Shown here piece by piece: positions 17,760 to 26,220 of a stretch of 64,000 nucleotides of DNA. How positions within the stretch are numbered: the stretch's first letter is position 1; each line of letters opens with the position of its first letter. This DNA comes from Panacagrimonas sp965216845 (GTDB taxonomy: Bacteria > Pseudomonadota > Gammaproteobacteria > Nevskiales > Nevskiaceae): positions 2,294,001 to 2,358,000 of the forward strand of contig OZ244200.1 of the NCBI GenBank assembly GCA_965216845.1, in the 5' to 3' direction. A program made the translations under genes and the position numbers. The notes beneath the pieces were generated by a model. The model was not told where the DNA came from and did no database searches. It was given only the letters and a program-made list of their open reading frames with translations.

Positions 17760-18602
17760 ATGGGCATGATTTCGCGTTTTCCAGCTGGAATAGTGTTGGG
17801 ATCTGCTTTGTTGCTGAGTGCGTGCGCTGATTATGGTGGCCCGATCAGCAGCTCATCCGATGCGGTGCTGTCGCCGCAGGAGCGGCGCCTGCAAGAGGCA
17901 GAGACCAAGCTGGCGCAGCTGTCGCGTCGCATGGACGCGCTCAATGTGTCTGAATTGGATCAGAAGAACGATGAGATCCGTGAAGAGTTGCGCAATCTTC
18001 GTGGTGAAATCGAGCGCTTGCAATTTGAGATCGAGTCCAGTGGTCAGCGCACCAAGGATTTGTTTCTGGATCTGGATCGTCGGGTCCAGGCGCTTGAAGG
18101 TGGCGGTGCCGCCGTTTCTGGTGGAACGCCGCCGCGCGGTGTGATTGGGGGCGCCGGCACGGTTCCCTCATCGTCGCCGGGAACCCTGGCTGCGGCGGGG
18201 TCTTCGCAAGCCACGGCGGCTTCGCCGGAAGAGGAACGCGCCTACCTGGGGACTTTCGACCTGCTCAAGAAAGGGCAGTACGATCAGGCCATCTCCGGTT
18301 TCAAACAGATGCTTCAACAGTGGCCGCAGGGGCGTTACGCGGACAATGGCTGGTATTGGATGGGCGAAGCGCAATACGTCAAACGCGATTACGCCAGCGC
18401 CGCCAAGAGTTTCCAGACCTTGGTCACGCAGTTCCAAACCAGTCCCAAGGTGTCAGACGGGCTGCTCAAGCTGGGTCTTTGTCAGGCGGAGCTGAACCAG
18501 ATTTCCGCCGCACGACAATCCCTGCTGCGCGTGGTCAAAGAATTCCCGAGCACCAATGCCGCAAATCTGGCCAAGCAAAAGCTCGATCAGCTCGGCGGAT
18601 AA
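17760..18602 (+). CDS. cpoB: Cell division coordinator CpoB (YbgF)
   Basis: Periplasmic TPR protein that couples peptidoglycan synthesis with Tol-Pal constriction. 280 residues from 17760; ATGs at 17742 and 17766 are also in frame, and the GGAGAGGAGAGG stretch favours the later ones. The signal ends LLSACA, a possible lipobox. An N-terminal coiled coil (about 35-95) is followed by a Gly/Ser-rich linker and C-terminal TPRs (DLLKKGQYDQAISGFKQ..., WYWMGEAQY). Last gene of the tol-pal cluster. Confidence 0.9.
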   Translation: MGMISRFPAGIVLGSALLLSACADYGGPISSSSDAVLSPQERRLQEAETKLAQLSRRMDALNVSELDQKNDEIREELRNLRGEIERLQFEIESSGQRTKDLFLDLDRRVQALEGGGAAVSGGTPPRGVIGGAGTVPSSSPGTLAAAGSSQATAASPEEERAYLGTFDLLKKGQYDQAISGFKQMLQQWPQGRYADNGWYWMGEAQYVKRDYASAAKSFQTLVTQFQTSPKVSDGLLKLGLCQAELNQISAARQSLLRVVKEFPSTNAANLAKQKLDQLGG

Positions 18603-19281
18603 GTCCGAGCAGGGCTACGGGTGTTCGCCAGCATCTCAACAGAATAAGCTTCGCATCACCGAGGTTTTCGTCTCGCTGCAGGGCGAGTCGAGCCGTGTTG
18701 GCTTGCCGACCGTGTTCGTGCGTCTGACCGGTTGCCCACTGCGCTGCCAGTACTGCGATACCGCCTATGCTTTCAGCGGCGGCAGGTTGCAAGCCATTGA
18801 TGAGCTGATTGAACAGGTGCGCAGCTACGGCGTCCGGCAGGTGTGCGTCACCGGCGGCGAGCCGCTGGCGCAACGCGGTTGCGTTGACCTTTTGCGCAGT
18901 CTCTGTGACGCGGGTCTGGAGGTTTCTCTGGAAACCAGCGGTGCCTTGGATATCCGCCCGGTGGATGCGCGCGTGAAAAGGGTCGTGGACATCAAAACGC
19001 CGGGCTCAGGCGAATGCGAGAAGAACCGTATGGGAAATCTCGACGCGCTGTGCGCGACGGACGAATTGAAGTTCGTAATCTGTAATCGGCAGGACTACGA
19101 CTGGGCGGTGATGCTGCTGAATCAGCACAAACTATCCAAGCGCTGCCCTGTGCTGTTTTCTCCGAGCTTTGCCCAGGTTTCCGAAACGGAGCTGGCGGAT
19201 TGGATTATTGCCGATCGCTTGCCGGTGCGATTCCAGACTCAGCTGCACAAGCGGCTGTGGGGCGATGTGGCCGGCCACTGA
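18556..19281 (+). CDS. queE: 7-carboxy-7-deazaguanine synthase QueE
   Basis: Radical-SAM enzyme of queuosine/7-deazaguanine synthesis. The radical-SAM cluster motif CPLRCQYC is intact, with VSLQGESSRVGLP before it and CVTGGEP after. The ATG at 18556 overlaps cpoB by 47 bases and gives a 31-residue extension before the expected opening (KLRITEVFVSLQGE); no in-frame ATG/GTG/TTG occurs between them, so this start, or a rare one, must be used. It precedes queC in the same pathway. Confidence 0.92.
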   Translation: MPQIWPSKSSISSADKSEQGYGCSPASQQNKLRITEVFVSLQGESSRVGLPTVFVRLTGCPLRCQYCDTAYAFSGGRLQAIDELIEQVRSYGVRQVCVTGGEPLAQRGCVDLLRSLCDAGLEVSLETSGALDIRPVDARVKRVVDIKTPGSGECEKNRMGNLDALCATDELKFVICNRQDYDWAVMLLNQHKLSKRCPVLFSPSFAQVSETELADWIIADRLPVRFQTQLHKRLWGDVAGH

Positions 19282-19293
19282 AGAACCCAGGGC

Positions 19294-19977
19294 ATGAAGG
19301 AAAAAGCCGTTGTGTTGCTTTCAGGCGGGCTGGATTCGGCTACCGTGCTGGCCATGGCGCGTGAGCAAGGCTTTGTTTGTCATGCCTTGTCGATTCGTTA
19401 TGGCCAACGACACGCTGCGGAACTGGCGGCGGCACGGCGCGTGGCTCAGAATCTGGGCGCAAGCTCGCATCGTACGATGGCGGTCGGTCTCGGTGATTTG
19501 GGAGGCTCGGCTTTGACCGATGCCGACATCCAGGTGCCGCAACACCAAACCGAGGGGATTCCGTCAACCTATGTGCCGGCACGCAACACCATCATGCTGT
19601 CGATGGCGCTCGCCTGGGCGGAAATCCTGCAAGCGCAACATTTGTTCGTGGGGGTGAACGCGGTGGATTACTCCGGTTATCCGGATTGTCGGCCCGCCTT
19701 TGTCGAGGCCTTCGAGCGCCTGGCGAATCTGGCAACCAAAGCCGGGGTTGAGGGAAACAGAATCCGCGTCCATGCACCACTGCTGCAAATGAGCAAGGCA
19801 CAAATCATTGCCGAAGGAAGTCGTCTGGGTGTGGATTACGGTCTGACCATCTCCTGCTATCAGGCCGACGCCGACGGCAATGCCTGTGGCGTATGTGATG
19901 CCTGCCGCTTGAGAAGTGAGGGGTTTCAGGCGGCCGCAATCAAAGACCCGACGCCATACGCCAAAAAATCTTCATGA
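19294..19977 (+). CDS. queC: 7-cyano-7-deazaguanine synthase QueC
   Basis: ATP-dependent conversion of 7-carboxy-7-deazaguanine to preQ0, the step after QueE. 227 residues. The PP-loop SGGLDSAT is at the N-terminus, and the zinc-binding cysteines are at the C-terminal CYQADADGNACGVCDACRLR. It starts 12 bases after queE. Confidence 0.95.
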   Translation: MKEKAVVLLSGGLDSATVLAMAREQGFVCHALSIRYGQRHAAELAAARRVAQNLGASSHRTMAVGLGDLGGSALTDADIQVPQHQTEGIPSTYVPARNTIMLSMALAWAEILQAQHLFVGVNAVDYSGYPDCRPAFVEAFERLANLATKAGVEGNRIRVHAPLLQMSKAQIIAEGSRLGVDYGLTISCYQADADGNACGVCDACRLRSEGFQAAAIKDPTPYAKKSS

Positions 19978-19993
19978 ATCGGCTGAAAAGGCT

Positions 19994-20021
19994 TTGGTCT
20001 CAAAGCCGTATCAGGTATCAT
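19994..20021 (+). promoter_or_regulatory. Probable tRNA-Lys promoter
   Basis: TTGGTC (19994-19999), a 16-base spacer, and TATCAT (20016-20021) are followed by a GC-rich discriminator (GCGCGCCC) typical of stable-RNA promoters, about 17 bases before the tRNA. A 7-base hairpin (GGCTTTG/CAAAGCC, 19990-20007) overlaps the -35 and may end queC transcription, but it has no T-run. Confidence 0.5.
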
Positions 20022-20037
20022 GCGCGCCCTGTAACGG

Positions 20038-20113
20038 GGGTCGTTAGCTCAGTTGGTAGAGCAGCTGGCTTTTAACCAGTAGGTCGAAGGTTCGAATCCT
20101 TCACGACCCACCA
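20038..20113 (+). tRNA. tRNA-Lys (anticodon TTT)
   Basis: 76 bases with encoded CCA. The acceptor stem GGGTCGT pairs with ACGACCC. The D-loop contains AGTTGGTAGA, the anticodon loop is CTTTTAA with TTT at 34-36, and the T-arm has GGTTCGAATCC. In Pseudomonas the tRNA-Lys after queC is a known genomic-island attachment site. Confidence 0.98.
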
Positions 20114-20137
20114 TCGGTCTGCCTCGTCATCGCGGAC

Positions 20138-23100
20138 TCAGCGTGCATTGGCGGCGGTCTGCGTGGTCTTGAACAGATCGTCAGTCACGAACCAGGGTTC
20201 GCCATTCTTGCCGATGTAGAACTGGCGCATTTCCTGTTCGTTGAAGGGCCGAGAGCCGATTCTGCCGAAGATGGCCACCTGGTTTCCGGTTTCATCGACC
20301 GCACGATCACGCTCCAGTCCCTTGGACAGCGACAGCGCCGGCTTGTTGAGCTGGCGGCTGGCCACCCATTGGGGCTTGGGCACCGGCGAGAAGCCGTAGA
20401 ACTTGGGCTGGGTATCCGGCGCGGTGAGCTGGATCACGTGCAGATAACCGGCGCCGTCGGCCACATAGGCGAACAGGGAAGCATTGGTGGAGCCTACGGT
20501 GACATCGCGTGCGTCCTGAATTCGACCTTCGGCATTGAAGTGGCTCAGCAGCTGCGGCTGCGTCGGATTTTCGATATCAACGATGCTGATCCCGTCCGAT
20601 CCGGCAGCGATGTAGGCGTAGGTGCGCGCCAGATGCAGCCGATGGCCGTCAGCGATGGCGACGCTGGCACCGTCCACCACCGCCGGTTTGTCCGGGTGGG
20701 TGATGTCAAATACCCGCAGTTCACCGGCGCTGATGACAAACAGGTATCGGAACTGAACCGCGCTGGCGCGTGCGTCTTGAATCTGCAGCACGCTTTCGAC
20801 TTTCGGCTTCAGTGGATGATTCAGGTTGACCACCACCACGCCGGCGTCGGCGGCAATATAGGCGCGGTAGCCGGCCAAGGTGATGTGACGCGCGCCGTCC
20901 AGCACGCCGTCCGGATTCCAGGTCAGGGCGCGTTTGAGGAAGTTGTTGCGCGGTTCGCCGTCCTGCAGGGTGTTGACGTTGGTCAGAATCAGACCTTCTT
21001 GCCGATCAGAAATGAAGGCGTAGTTGTAAATCGGATGGAAGGGCTGCTCCTGGTTCACCACCCGCATCAGCTCACCCTGGTTTCGTTCTGGCGCAATCGG
21101 CTGGTTGGTCGGCAAGGCAACGCAGGATGCGTCGGCGGTCTCCAGTTGGGTGTCGTGCCCCAGCGGTGAGAAGGGCGCGGTGATCACGCGTTGCGAAAAA
21201 CCTTTGTTGTTGATGCTGGCAATGTCATAGACCTCCATGCCTTTCCTGCCTTGAGCGACATACAGGTATTCTCCGCGCATCTGCAGGCAGCCGACGGCAT
21301 CGCCGGTGGGTTCGGTGCGCGCCACTTCCAGCTCGCGCCCACGGCCTTCGTGCTTCTTGAAGCGCTCGGGATAGGCGTAGCGGTGCAGATAGGAGCCGAT
21401 CACCGCCTGCGGCTCGTCCCATTCGGTCACTTCCACGCCGGAGATGGCGCCGTCCTGACCGACCCAGGCGTTGTAGCCGACGAAGCTGACGAAGCCGGTG
21501 CCGTGACCCAGCAGCGAGGCCATCCAAGCGTTGTTGTCGTTCGCCTGGCTGAGGTGACAGTCCTCGCAGCTTTTGGTCTCGGTCTTGCGCTCGGTGTGCG
21601 GATAGTGCGGCGCGAAGGCCTGCGAGGAATATCCGCTGGCGGCCACTGGCGGCTGCTGGATATAGATTTTCTCGCGGTTGGAGTTGGTGGAAGAGAGCAC
21701 CAGGGCGGAGGTGGAGCGCACCGGCGCCACCCGATAGCCCTTGGCCTCGCCGTGCTTGCCGAGCATGTAGAAATCATCCCGCACCACCTGCGGGTTGTAG
21801 GTGGCGTAGTTGCGGGTTTCTCCGCCCTCGTAGTGGTGGCGGTCGCTCTTCCAGTTGGCCTCGATCGGAAGGTGGCAGCCGAAGCAGGAGGTGGTCCAGG
21901 AGGAGTGACAGGTGACGCACATCATCTCGTCGTCTTCATGCGCGCGTGAACCCTTGGCCACGTCCAGACCGAAGTGCTGGGAGTCGGTATCGCGGCTCAT
22001 CAGCTTGGCGCGTGCGGCTTTTTCGTTGTAGTCGGCGTGACCGGCGCTGACCGTATCCTTGACCAGCGACATCTCCCATTCGAGCTCCGGATCCAGTGCC
22101 GAGCGCTGCATCAGCTTGCCGTCCACCCATTCGAAGCGCAGGCGACCGTCCTGGGTGCGCATGCGTGACAGGTCGGTGCCCGAAGGGGTCATTTCCGTGA
22201 ATTGACCGTTTCCATCCAGGCAACGCGCTTCAGGCGCCTTGGCGGTCTTGCCGGAGGTATCGGCCACCGCCACCGTGACCAGCTCGCTGTTCGGCGGACA
22301 TTGCGGCGGCGGCGCGGCGGGACCGGAGGTTCTCAGATTGGGGTAGCGGTCGGCGGTGCCGTGACAATCCTGACAGTCGATCTCCACCGCTTGCGCCACC
22401 TCACCGATGATGTGTCCGCTGCCGTGGGCGTCCTGGCCGAAGTGGCAATCCACGCAGTGCATGCCTTTTTCGACGTGGATCGAGGCCAGATGCACGGCCT
22501 TGTCGAACTTTTCCGGATCGTCGTCTTCGACGACGCCGCCCTCGGCGTCCAGCAGATTGCCCTTGCGGTCACGCTTGAAGATGGCGCGGAAGTTCCAGCC
22601 GTGACCGTGGTAGTCGGCGAACTGGGTGTCCTTCAGCTGCGGATTGAGCTCGGAAACCTGTTGCAGGAACTCGGGGTCGCTCCATTTGCCACGCGGCGCG
22701 GCGCCTTCCGGATTTCGCTCATTGGCAATGCGGATCTCGTGATCGGTCGGCTTCTTCTCTTTCTCCGGCCACATGAAGGGCGCGTCGGACTCGTAGTCCC
22801 ACATGGTGTAGCCGAGCATGGAGTTGAGGAAGATGTTCGGCTGGTGCATGTGACAGACCATGCACTGCGAGGTTGGGATGGCGCGGGTGAATTCGTGCTT
22901 GAGCGGGTGGCCGGATTCCTTCCTGGAGATGGTCGGGTCGCTGGTTTGCGTCAGGCCGGTGTTGCCGAACTCGGCGTATCCACCCGAATGCCGCGGCTCG
23001 CGGTCGTTGGCGTAGATCACGTGGCAACCAGAGCAGCCCGAAGATCGGTAATCACCCGGTTGCTCATTGGTGCCCAGGAACCACATGTGTGGATCGTTGA

Positions 23101-24016
23101 GGCGCGTCTTGTGCAGGTTCAGCACCGGCACCGCGATGCGGTTGCCAGTTCCAGGGCCACGGTTGGACTGTTTGATGTCCGGGCGACCGGGTTCTTCCAG
23201 ACGCTGAATCAGACCCAAAGCGTTGGGCAGGCCGGTTTCGGGGAAGATGGAGTTGATGTTGCGCCCGCCGCGCTCGAACACGCGGAAAACGTCGGCCGGC
23301 GGCGTGACTTCCCAGGCGGGCAGGGGATACAGCGCGTCCAGAATCCCCTTGCGCTGCATGTTGTCGTCCGCCATCACCGGGCCTTTGAGCATCGCCGGCT
23401 CGCCTTCGCGGGTATAGGCCTCGCCCAGCACATAGCGCTTGAAGGGCAGGATGCCGTTGTTGTAGGCGGCGCCGCCGAACAGCATGGCGGAGGTGGACAT
23501 CAGGCTGCGCTCGGCGGCTTCGATGATCGGCAGATGACAGGCGCCGCAGGCTTCGCGTGCGATGCGATAGTCGCCGGGATTGACGAACCGGATGAATTCC
23601 GGCGCTTCCTTGTTGAGAATGGTATAGCTGTGCTCGGGGTTGGCGCTGGTATGCCACACCTCCGGATAACGCGGCAGGACGTGCGCCTCATCGGTTGCTT
23701 TTCGATAACTCAACTCCACCCGTGCGGCGTCTGCGGGCGCATGCACAGTGGCGTCGCCGCCGTGGCAATCCACGCAACCCAGCACCACGCCCGGATTGGC
23801 GTGCATGGTCTTGCGGTCGGTTTGGGTATGGCAGGAGACACAGCCCGCGCTCTTGGCGTCGGCGGCTTCCCAGCTCTGCGAGAACGGTGCCGGGTCGGCG
23901 GTGACCCACTCGCGTTCCACCGGCTTGTACTTTTCGGCCGCCATCAGTGCTGGCGCCAGGCACAGCGTAGCCAGCGCGAAGGCGGTTCTTTTGATGCTGA
24001 TCGCGTTCATGGCCAT
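20138..24016 (-). CDS. Decaheme c-type cytochrome with C-terminal LVIVD-like beta-propeller
   Basis: 1,292 residues with a signal peptide (about 8-27, ALMAA), so exported. Ten CXXCH heme-binding motifs lie at about residues 59, 81, 157, 328, 385, 521, 548, 700, 711 and 817. From about 910 to 1200 come six repeats of the form YLYVAQG..GMEVYDI, YAYIAAGSDGISIVDI and so on, the LVIVD-type propeller pattern. I infer an outer-membrane or surface terminal reductase/oxidase; the electron acceptor is unknown. It is the last gene of the six-gene minus-strand operon, 2 bases after the barrel gene. Near residue 1227 it encodes PALSLSKG, the peptide typical of a palindromic repeat, but with different codons. 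No close characterised homologue is recognised. Confidence 0.88.
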   Translation of the reverse strand: MAMNAISIKRTAFALATLCLAPALMAAEKYKPVEREWVTADPAPFSQSWEAADAKSAGCVSCHTQTDRKTMHANPGVVLGCVDCHGGDATVHAPADAARVELSYRKATDEAHVLPRYPEVWHTSANPEHSYTILNKEAPEFIRFVNPGDYRIAREACGACHLPIIEAAERSLMSTSAMLFGGAAYNNGILPFKRYVLGEAYTREGEPAMLKGPVMADDNMQRKGILDALYPLPAWEVTPPADVFRVFERGGRNINSIFPETGLPNALGLIQRLEEPGRPDIKQSNRGPGTGNRIAVPVLNLHKTRLNDPHMWFLGTNEQPGDYRSSGCSGCHVIYANDREPRHSGGYAEFGNTGLTQTSDPTISRKESGHPLKHEFTRAIPTSQCMVCHMHQPNIFLNSMLGYTMWDYESDAPFMWPEKEKKPTDHEIRIANERNPEGAAPRGKWSDPEFLQQVSELNPQLKDTQFADYHGHGWNFRAIFKRDRKGNLLDAEGGVVEDDDPEKFDKAVHLASIHVEKGMHCVDCHFGQDAHGSGHIIGEVAQAVEIDCQDCHGTADRYPNLRTSGPAAPPPQCPPNSELVTVAVADTSGKTAKAPEARCLDGNGQFTEMTPSGTDLSRMRTQDGRLRFEWVDGKLMQRSALDPELEWEMSLVKDTVSAGHADYNEKAARAKLMSRDTDSQHFGLDVAKGSRAHEDDEMMCVTCHSSWTTSCFGCHLPIEANWKSDRHHYEGGETRNYATYNPQVVRDDFYMLGKHGEAKGYRVAPVRSTSALVLSSTNSNREKIYIQQPPVAASGYSSQAFAPHYPHTERKTETKSCEDCHLSQANDNNAWMASLLGHGTGFVSFVGYNAWVGQDGAISGVEVTEWDEPQAVIGSYLHRYAYPERFKKHEGRGRELEVARTEPTGDAVGCLQMRGEYLYVAQGRKGMEVYDIASINNKGFSQRVITAPFSPLGHDTQLETADASCVALPTNQPIAPERNQGELMRVVNQEQPFHPIYNYAFISDRQEGLILTNVNTLQDGEPRNNFLKRALTWNPDGVLDGARHITLAGYRAYIAADAGVVVVNLNHPLKPKVESVLQIQDARASAVQFRYLFVISAGELRVFDITHPDKPAVVDGASVAIADGHRLHLARTYAYIAAGSDGISIVDIENPTQPQLLSHFNAEGRIQDARDVTVGSTNASLFAYVADGAGYLHVIQLTAPDTQPKFYGFSPVPKPQWVASRQLNKPALSLSKGLERDRAVDETGNQVAIFGRIGSRPFNEQEMRQFYIGKNGEPWFVTDDLFKTTQTAANAR

Positions 24017-24018
24017 GG

Positions 24019-26220
24019 CTAGTACGTGAGAATCAGGTTGGCAAGAACGGAGTAGGCGTCTTCATCCGGATACAAATCCTTGAAGCCGTCGCCAGGGAGC
24101 AGAATCGCGCCGGATAATCGGAACACCACGTTCTGCTGGAAGAAGGGGCGGTAAATCAACGCGGTGGATAAATCCCAGCCGATGGCGCGGTCAATGTTCG
24201 ACTGGTTGCGCGCGACTTCCACGGTGGTGGTGTCGTCAAACCACAGGTGATTGAAATTGGTGGACAGGCGCAGCTCCGGCAGGATGTCGAAGTCGGCGCC
24301 AACACCGATCAAGATGGTGCCCGGATTGGCGAAGTTGGACTGGCCGTGTTCCTTGCCGGAACGCAGGCTGTTGAGAATGCCGTTGCGCGTCGACAGGCCA
24401 ACGATGCCGCCGCCAATCAGCGGCACGGATTGCCGATGCCAGTAGCTGGTATCGGCGCCGGCGAAAATCGGATTCTCGAAAATGGTGTCGAAGCCGTTGG
24501 CTTCGTCATCGTAGGGGTCATCGTCGCCGCTGGAATAAAGCGCCGACAGCCGGTAGCGAATCCAGTTCTGGTCGATGGAGGCTTCGGCGGCGGCGAAGCC
24601 GGCGAGGATGTCGCGTTTGTCATCGCTGAAAACACCGTTTTCCTCTGTACCCACGGCCAGGTAGCTGGATACGCTGAGGTTCAGGCGTCCGAAGTGACCG
24701 TCGCCGTTGTAGCCGAAGTAGTTGACGTCGTACTTGCGCGGGCTTTCCGTGCCGAGCGAGGCCGGGCGCTCGATGAAACCGTTGTCATTGAAAAACAGAC
24801 TGTTGTCATCCTCACGGTTACGGTTGTAGGCATACAAGACCTGTGAAGTGAAGCCCAGCACCGGAAAGTCCTGCCGGTACAGGTTGATCAGGAAGGTATC
24901 GTCTTCACGTAGTGATCGCTCGATGGCGTTGAGCTGGGTATTGGTGTCTTTTTCCAGCCGTCGCATCAACACCACGTTGTACTGCCAGCGATTGTTGTCG
25001 CGGGTGCCGAACAGCCGCGCCATGAGCTGGTTGTCCTGGAACAGGAAACCACGGAAATCCGCCGAAAACGGCTGAATACCGAACCGCACGGAGTCAAAGT
25101 CGTAACGGTCGGAAACGTTACGCAAGTGATAGTCAGCAAACAGCTCCTGTACCGCGATATGTGAGTCGTAGCGCGCGGTGCCGTTGCGTGGGTTGATTTC
25201 AGCAATCCGTGCTTCCTCGGTCCGCACGTAGTTCATGCTGATGACCGGGATGAAGTGGTACTCCCAGTCCGGCGGTTTGAAGGTCGTGTCGCCCTTGAGG
25301 TAGATCGCCGACAGGATGATGTTGCCGACGTGTAGCACCTGGTTATCGTTGCCGAAAATGCCCACCGAGCCGGGCCGGGTGGTGGATTGCGGCCCCACCG
25401 GCTGCGGGAAGCTGCGGGGCTCGACAATGCCGTCGAAAATCGCGCCCAGGGTGAGGAATTTGTCGCCATCCTTGATGGGTTTGTCGCCCTTCCAGGTGTT
25501 CTGGTTGTAAGGGTCGTACCAGCGCTGCGGCACCAGTTCCAGGGAATTGAGCAAGCGCCAGCGGTCGGGAATGGGCGCCTTGGTCCAGGCTTCGGGGTCC
25601 CAGGCGCGTGGTGGCCGATCCACCGGCGCCAGGCGCCCATCGGGGTTGGGATCAACCGTCAGTGGCTCGGGTGGTGGCGCGGCGGTGCGCTCGCCGGGCC
25701 GGCGACGCTCGGTATTGAGCTGTGCAAGGGTCTGGGTAGCCGGTTTGGCAGGTTTGACCGTGGGCGAAGCCGGTGCGGGCTGAGGCGCTTCGGCGACCAC
25801 CGGGATGCTGTGACTGGCGGCGACCGTCAGGGGCTTGGGCGCTGACGGGGTTTCAGGCTTGCTCGGCGCGGGCGCCGATTCGGTCATGGGGCGGGCCGCC
25901 GCGAAATCGAAGTCCGGCTCGGCGTAGAGCTTGACCGCGATCTGTGGATCCACCGCGCGGACCTGTTCGACGGTTGGAATCAGGAGCTGGCTTCCCGTCA
26001 TCAAGGCGTGAATCGAGCCGCCGGCGAAAGCTTCCGGGTTGGCCCAGTAAGTGGCGACGGCGGTTTGTCGTACCGCAACGGGCGATTCGAAGCGCTTGTG
26101 CTCGCGTGCAATATCCACCAGTGATTGACTGGCTTGCACCGGCCCGTAAACCTGGTCGGCCTGAACCGGGCCTGCCGCCCCGACCGCGACGGCGAGGAGC
26201 CAGAGACGAATGCGCTTCAT
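24019..26220 (-). CDS. Outer-membrane beta-barrel with N-terminal FimV/LysM-like domain
   Basis: 733 residues from the ATG at 26220, which overlaps the preceding stop (ATGA). A signal peptide (about 1-21) is followed by a segment VYGPVQASQSLVDIA...ANPEAFAGGSIHALMTGSQLLIP (about 24-82) that matches the FimV N-terminal/LysM-like pattern for peptidoglycan association. A Pro/Ala-rich linker (about 105-215) leads to a long beta-strand-rich region ending in an aromatic residue (NLILTY), as in 20-plus-strand porins. I infer the outer-membrane sleeve of a porin-cytochrome conduit, by position next to two decaheme cytochromes, analogous to but not visibly homologous with MtrB. The barrel family is not recognised. 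Confidence 0.75.
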   Translation of the reverse strand: MKRIRLWLLAVAVGAAGPVQADQVYGPVQASQSLVDIAREHKRFESPVAVRQTAVATYWANPEAFAGGSIHALMTGSQLLIPTVEQVRAVDPQIAVKLYAEPDFDFAAARPMTESAPAPSKPETPSAPKPLTVAASHSIPVVAEAPQPAPASPTVKPAKPATQTLAQLNTERRRPGERTAAPPPEPLTVDPNPDGRLAPVDRPPRAWDPEAWTKAPIPDRWRLLNSLELVPQRWYDPYNQNTWKGDKPIKDGDKFLTLGAIFDGIVEPRSFPQPVGPQSTTRPGSVGIFGNDNQVLHVGNIILSAIYLKGDTTFKPPDWEYHFIPVISMNYVRTEEARIAEINPRNGTARYDSHIAVQELFADYHLRNVSDRYDFDSVRFGIQPFSADFRGFLFQDNQLMARLFGTRDNNRWQYNVVLMRRLEKDTNTQLNAIERSLREDDTFLINLYRQDFPVLGFTSQVLYAYNRNREDDNSLFFNDNGFIERPASLGTESPRKYDVNYFGYNGDGHFGRLNLSVSSYLAVGTEENGVFSDDKRDILAGFAAAEASIDQNWIRYRLSALYSSGDDDPYDDEANGFDTIFENPIFAGADTSYWHRQSVPLIGGGIVGLSTRNGILNSLRSGKEHGQSNFANPGTILIGVGADFDILPELRLSTNFNHLWFDDTTTVEVARNQSNIDRAIGWDLSTALIYRPFFQQNVVFRLSGAILLPGDGFKDLYPDEDAYSVLANLILTY

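Noticed and set aside
22202..24022. 606-codon plus-strand open frame opposite the decaheme cytochrome gene
   Set aside because: It is the antisense of a gene with ten clear heme motifs, and has His/Val/Gly-rich composition, no signal, no domain and no ribosome site.
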